From Chimonanthus salicifolius (lineage: Eukaryota > Streptophyta > Magnoliopsida > Laurales > Calycanthaceae), in the NCBI GenBank assembly GCA_013350335.1, contig CM023536.1, forward strand, positions 46,074,314 to 46,138,313: a stretch of 64,000 nucleotides of DNA, in the 5' to 3' direction. The translations under genes and the position numbers were made by a program. Numbering within the stretch: position 1 is the stretch's first letter; each line of letters starts with the position of its first letter. Below, piece after piece: positions 59,470 through 64,000 of the stretch. Below the pieces are notes generated by a model, which made no database searches, was not told the origin of the DNA, and saw only the letters and a list, made by a program, of their open reading frames with translations.

Positions 59470-60035
59470 CCCTTTACCTATCAGTAAATATGGGAGCATT
59501 GAATGGTCTGTCACTAAATATGGGACCTTTAAATGGTTTGACACTAAATATGAGTTTCATGGATTGTCGCTAAACATAACACCTTTGAATGGTGGTCTCT
59601 CACTAAATATGGGACCTTAGAGTGGATTGTCACTAAACATAGGACCTTTAAGTGGTCAGTCAACAAGTATGGGACCTTAGAAATCAGATGGCCTGATTAA
59701 AGAAGAGTTTTAACCATTAGTAAGGAAGTTTGTCAAAGAATGCTGGAGTAAACGACCACAGGTTGTTTACTCCAACATTCTTTGACAAACTCCTCATTAA
59801 TGGGAAAAACTCTTCTTTAACCAAACCATCTGATTTATAAGGTCCCATACTTGTTGACTGACCACTCAAAGGTCCCATGTTTAGCGACAAACCAATCTAA
59901 GGTCCCATATTTAGTGAGAAACCACTCAAAGGTCCCATGTTTAGCGACAAATCATGAAAATGTCTCATATTTAGTAACAGCCCCACGTAAGGGTCCCATA
60001 TTTCGTAACAAACCACTTAACGCTGGATTTATTTA
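59470..60035. repeat. Long hairpin between the two MULE genes
   Basis: Arms of about 280 nt meet at GGAGTAAAC (59746-59754) and GTTTACTCC (59766-59774), with an 11-nt loop. The inner 110 nt of each arm pair closely (TTTGTCAAAGAATG with CATTCTTTGACAAA; AAGAAGAGTTTT with AAAACTCTTCTT). The outer parts consist of repeated units of about 33 nt (CACTAAATATGGGACCTT and inverted AAGGTCCCATATTTAGTG). It lies after the stop of the plus gene and before the end of the minus gene. Confidence 0.85.
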
Positions 60036-60324
60036 AAATAACAATTGTTGCTTGAATACATGCTTCAGTACATCGGAATGAAAATTAATACAACTTTTTG
60101 CAAATGAAATACATTCTTACAACTGAATACATGAAAAAATGATAGACACCCATCATTGATTCCACTAATACTGGAATTCGCCAGGATCTCTAAGATTACC
60201 AGAGGTATATGTCGAATCGTCATAAAAGTCATAAGAACCAGTCGGCTGTGGAAAAAGGAATACGTGTTTGTATTTTTCACCTTATTCTATATGAATGAAA
60301 ATGTAAATATCTATCTTATCTTAT

Positions 60325-62386
60325 TTAAAAGCAACTTACTTGGGATAATTGAGACAAACTCGTTGCTTGCGATTCATGGAAATCATGAGGTTGAGGGAAA
60401 GCATTTAAATCTACACTGCAGGATGCCTGTGCAGCACTTCTATTTGGACATGTTCTTTTCGTATGACCAATATTTTTGCATAACCCACATCTTCTTCCAT
60501 TCAATTGATTCTCTACAATCTCAAATGCAGAAGGATCTCGTCTTGTAGGTATTTCACCGTTTGAATTCTTTGAACCTATATGATGTCCTCTGCTGTTTTG
60601 CATAATAGGTTGGTTGATATGCATCTCATCACTGATAAGATCTTGGATATGATCTTGGAGATCCTCTTGATCAAATGTAGACATGTTTTCATATTTTTTC
60701 TTAATGCCTTCCCAGTGTACATCTAATTCATCCCTAGGTCGATTCATTTCAATGTTCAAGTCGTCAAATGAAATCAAATCGATTCTCCATTTTGGATGGA
60801 TCTGATCCAAATGTAACTTGTTCATCCATTGCATTTTGTGAGCACAAGGTAAGCCCATGGAAGCTGTAAACTCATGTGTATAATTGGGTGAAAATGTTAT
60901 GTTTATGAGCATAACATATTGCTTGTAAACTTCAGACAATGCAAATTGTGATACTCTGCAGTTCACTTCATCAAAGAAAAGAATCGAAACAGTAAAAGCA
61001 AACCGGATTTTTTTATCCTCCATTTGAATCTTAAAGTCTTGAAACTGATTTTCAATGGCATTGGATATCTTCCTTCGGACAACATATAGATCACTAGTGG
61101 AGTTAGTTATATATCGTTTTAACACTGAATATGCACCTTCAACCCTTAAAGTTGCTGCATTTTGAAAATATAAACTCCAACCAATCCACGCCTTGACGAA
61201 TTGTTTCTTATGTGGGATCCATGTCCTTCTTATATAATTCACTGCATCTAAATAATTTCGAAAATCATTTTTGAATACCTCAAACGCTTCATTAAATGCA
61301 ACTTCAGATGGAGACTCAAGTCATTCCATTGGGTCATAAATGCATTTCATTCGTCCACTTTATTGAAAAAAGGCTTCTAATGAGGAAGAATATTTTTTTT
61401 GATGTGCCAAATACACATGATATGTACAACATTAGGGAACTCTAAATCAATGGCATTCTTCAACGCCAAATCTCTATCGGTTAAAAAAACTTGTCGATCA
61501 TGATCGACTCCTAATACCTTCTTGAACATCTGTAATGTCCATACGTAATCTTCAAATTTTTCATTCCACATAAATGCAAAGTATAAATAGAAATTCTTGT
61601 TGAAACTTATGATACCAGCGATAATAAGCAATGGTATATGATATCTGTTGGTTTTGTAAGTACAATTCATGAGAAATATATTATTATAGCTCTTCGTAAG
61701 TATAACTGACAGTGGATGTGCAAAGAAAAGATGAGATAAATGACATTGATTGTCATAGTTGAGAAAATATTAGTAACCACCTTCTTGAAAATCTTCTAAA
61801 AAGGCTTCAATTGAAGTACGCCCTCTAAGTTGTTTTTTTCAAACGAAGCAAAAAAATTGTACAAATCAGTAAATGATACTCCAATCTCTGGATTCTCGTT
61901 TCGAATGGTCGTCATAATTTGCCGGGGTGGTACATTTTTGTTATGCATTTCAATGATCATTCTCTTCTCTTCATCTGAAAAATACCTTATATTAACATGA
62001 CCTACTAATATGCTCGTGAGATCATAATTGTGCTCCACATCTTTTATAGTCAACTTCAATGACCCATCAACAATTTGTTTCCCTTTCACTTCAAATGGAC
62101 AATTAACAAGACCAGAATATGTTTTCTTCTTCCTCTTATCATCTTTCAAATTAACTGTGCTACGATATATACCTTCTTTATCTCAACTAAGAATAACTAC
62201 ATTGCTTCTACTGCATGACCTCTTAATGGTAGCTACAAATCATTGTGCAATGGAAACCTCCTTAACATGCTTCACTAAATCGTCATGACTTGAAAAACAC
62301 CTCTCAACAAACTCATTGTCAACAATATCATTCTCAACAATCTCATTATTTTCAACAAATGTGGATAAAAGTCCTTCACAATCCAT
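60325..62386 (-). pseudogene. MULE transposase (MuDR type), decayed
   Basis: Reads leftward from ATG 62386 (MDCEGLLSTFVEN). In-frame TGA codons are at 62240-62242 and 62183-62185. The N-terminal DNA-binding region (VNCPFEVKGKQ) is at 61796-62149. A frameshift lies near 61820 and a TAA near 61770. The catalytic core is at 61377-61670 (MNCTYKTNRYHIPLL, VFLTDRDLALKNA, IMCIWHIKKN). Stops and shifts then lead to 60325-61242, with a SWIM-like GLPCAH and a CCHC knuckle CGLCKNIGHTKRTC near 60448-60489. The first catalytic Asp, usually in a DCTYKTN-like motif, is Asn here. At least six lesions make it inactive. Confidence 0.9.
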
Positions 62387-62774
62387 AGTACTATTTTCAA
62401 AGAAATTTTAAGAGTCTTGAGTTTGAAAGAAGAGTTACCTTTAATTCCGGTTCGGAGATTGAGAGAGTAGCTTCTGAGAGATACCTTCAAATCAATATAG
62501 GAGATTTGAGAGAGTATCTTCAAATAATAGAGTGGTTCGTTTTGGAAAGAGGGTTTGGAGTTTGAGGGAAAATAGTTTGGAAAGGAGTTTGAGAGAGAGG
62601 GGTTTGAGTGAGAGGGGTGCAGAAAGGGCTTTGAGGGAGAAGATTTCGAAATCGGAGAGGTTTTGAGAGAGAAGATTTCGAAATCAGGGTTCTGAGGGAG
62701 TAGGATTTCGAAAGGGGCGAGATGGAAATGAAGAATGAAAGGGAAGAGGGGCGCGATTGAACTTATACTCAATT

Positions 62775-63866
62775 TCACGTGGAAGATCGATCGCACGATT
62801 TCTGTGATGGTGCTATCGATCTTGCCCTAAACAAGCAATCGATCAATCGATCACATAGGATCGTACGATCGATCTTGAGAGGAGAGGTCGACTGTCAAAC
62901 TGTTGACCTCTCAGGTAAAATCGATTGCACGATCCTCTGTGATCGTGCGATCGATCTTTGAATGGGTTACAATCGATCGATTGATCACTGGGATCGTGCG
63001 ATCGATCTTGAGATGAGAGGTCGACTGTCAAAATGTCGACCTCTCAGTTAAAATCGATCGCACGATCCCATGGGACCGTGCGATCGATTGAATCTCTGTT
63101 AGGATCAATCGATCGATCCGAAAATGAACTGTCTGATAAACTAATAATCACGAAAAACGAATGAAAATCATAGTTCACTGTGCTATACATAGACACCCAG
63201 TAGCATATGAGAGCCGGAAGCTCAACGAGACAGAAAGGCGGGGTCCAAGAGAAAGAGATGACAGCAGTGGTGCATTGCCTGAGGACATGGAGGCACTACC
63301 CTACCGCCCTCTTAATTGAATTGATTTGAACTGAACCTCTCCCAAAGACACTTGCAGCTTAAAAAGAAGGTCGCATTTATAGAGAGATCAAGATTCAGGC
63401 GACAGAAGCGTTCAACTCGAAGAGAGGAGTTGAGAGGGCGTTGTCAACCACAAGTCAGTGAATGGAACGATGAATCACATAACATCTATGCCATCGTTCT
63501 CTGGACCTCCAATTTAACCATGCGACATGTTCTAGATGCACGGAAAAGAAAAATCTCAAATCTGTAGCTAAGGTTATGGATAAAGCAATCAAGTTCTCAG
63601 TCAAGGTTGAGATCTGAAGAATCAAGTGCATGGTACCGGCAGGGGGACAGGAGACGGCCAGCTCGAGGCACATCACGACCTACAGACAACACCGGCGAGA
63701 CCCGAGAAGGAACGATCGTATACGCCTCAGATTGATCGATCCAAGCGAAAATGCATTGCAGAATCGATCGGTCGATTTCGCGCAGAAGGGCATAATCGTA
63801 ATTTTCACTCAAAATCTTAAATTCAGTGTCTGGTAAAAGAATAGTGCGGTGTCTAAATGCCGAGCT
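62775..63866. repeat. MULE right terminal region with a 577-bp insert
   Basis: 62775-63136 and 63714-63866 are the reverse-complement partners of the left terminal region. Between them 63137-63713 has no partner at the left, is not GATC-rich, and has higher GC than the neighbouring host DNA. Confidence 0.8.
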
Positions 63867-64000
63867 GGTAAAAAAAGGAAAGAATATCAATTACATGTAT
63901 ATATGGAATGAAGAATAAGCAGAGATTATGTTCCCTCAAATTAGTGATGCTAATTTGAAGGAGGTCAACTCTAATAATCTCCTACTTAAGAGTCTACAAA

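Larger units (their letters stand above)
56713..63866. mobile_element. Two-gene Mutator-like element (MULE) in the right LTR of Copia-2
   Basis: 7154 bp with a perfect 9-bp target duplication GGTAAAAAA (56704-56712, 63867-63875), the size expected for Mutator. Terminal inverted repeats start GGCCCGGCATTTAGACA at the left and, inverted, AGCTCGGCATTTAGACA at the right. They continue with ACCAGACAC, TTTTGAGTG and TGCCCTTC before entering long GATC-rich regions. It holds a decayed MuDR-type transposase (minus) and a second decayed gene (plus) facing it. It is the youngest layer of the nest, because it splits the LTR of Copia-2. Confidence 0.95.
49511..63976 (-). mobile_element. Copia-2: decayed Copia element carrying two nested insertions
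   Basis: Left LTR 49511-49707 (197 bp). The right LTR is 56617-56712 plus 63876-63976, which is 197 bp once the MULE and one target copy are removed. A perfect 5-bp target duplication ATCTC lies at 49506-49510 and 63977-63981. A polypurine tract (GAGGGGGAG, minus strand) abuts the left LTR, and a primer-binding site TGGCATCAAAAGCC (minus strand) abuts the right LTR. The LTRs differ at about 7 of 197 sites, so it is older than Copia-1. A 1.7-kb repeat interrupts RT and a MULE interrupts the 5' LTR. Confidence 0.95.

Noticed and set aside
59500..60020. Array of similar units resembling a CRISPR array
   Set aside because: Units are inverted about a centre, diverged, without regular unique spacers, and lie inside a plant transposon.
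62275..62796. 173-codon minus-strand frame near the transposase start
   Set aside because: It overlaps the transposase N-terminus in another frame and is low-complexity Ser/Pro/Leu; the frame from 62386 fits the family.

Overview
The window is nuclear DNA from a flowering plant, most likely a dicot. It is AT-rich and intron-bearing, and more than half of it is transposable elements. No bacterial, organellar or rRNA sequence was seen. The only host gene family present is a tandem cluster of 2-oxoglutarate/Fe(II)-dependent dioxygenases of the SRG1-like (DOXC) type. Its known relatives act in specialised metabolism; no substrate can be read from the sequence.

Dioxygenase cluster, all on the plus strand. 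(A) 1-8738: exons 2-4 of a gene whose exon 2 is split by a Copia retrotransposon at 128-6006. The window begins exactly at the first base of exon 2. (B) 13846-13959: a broken exon 1. (C) 21156-24169: an intact four-exon gene, 366 aa. (D) 38002-43007: an intact four-exon gene, 356 aa, and the near twin of A. (E) 47235-47501: exon 4 only, the remains of a C-like gene. Exons 1, 2 and 3 are 252, 248 and 325 nt in both intact genes. A and D share introns and about 1.2 kb of 3' flank. C and E share intron 3, exon 4 and 3' flank. The C promoter occurs three times (about 13150, 17040 and 20345), but only one copy leads into a complete gene.

Mobile DNA, left to right: Copia-1 (minus strand, 180-bp LTRs differing at 2 sites, 5-bp target duplication, one in-frame stop in its polyprotein); a probable long Gypsy-type LTR (9933-12836); several MITEs and fold-back elements; Copia-3 (27151-28271, only LTR, leader and gag start); a 1.7-kb solo-LTR-like repeat present twice, each time inside a Copia element; a large palindrome-within-palindrome at 31996-33495; and a three-layer nest at 49511-63976. 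That nest is a decayed Copia (Copia-2) whose body holds the second 1.7-kb repeat and whose right LTR holds a 7.15-kb two-gene Mutator-like element (MULE) with a perfect 9-bp target duplication. tRNA-derived SINEs are scattered throughout, some dated by empty sites in the paralogous segment.

The most unusual part is the MULE at 56713-63866. It carries a decayed MuDR-type transposase on the minus strand. Facing it on the plus strand is a gene of the 'putative plant transposon protein' type with a long coiled coil. Between their 3' ends lies a hairpin of about 280-nt arms built from repeated units, and its terminal regions are packed with GATC-rich palindromes. Other MULE-like ends in the window share a common motif plus their own private palindrome.
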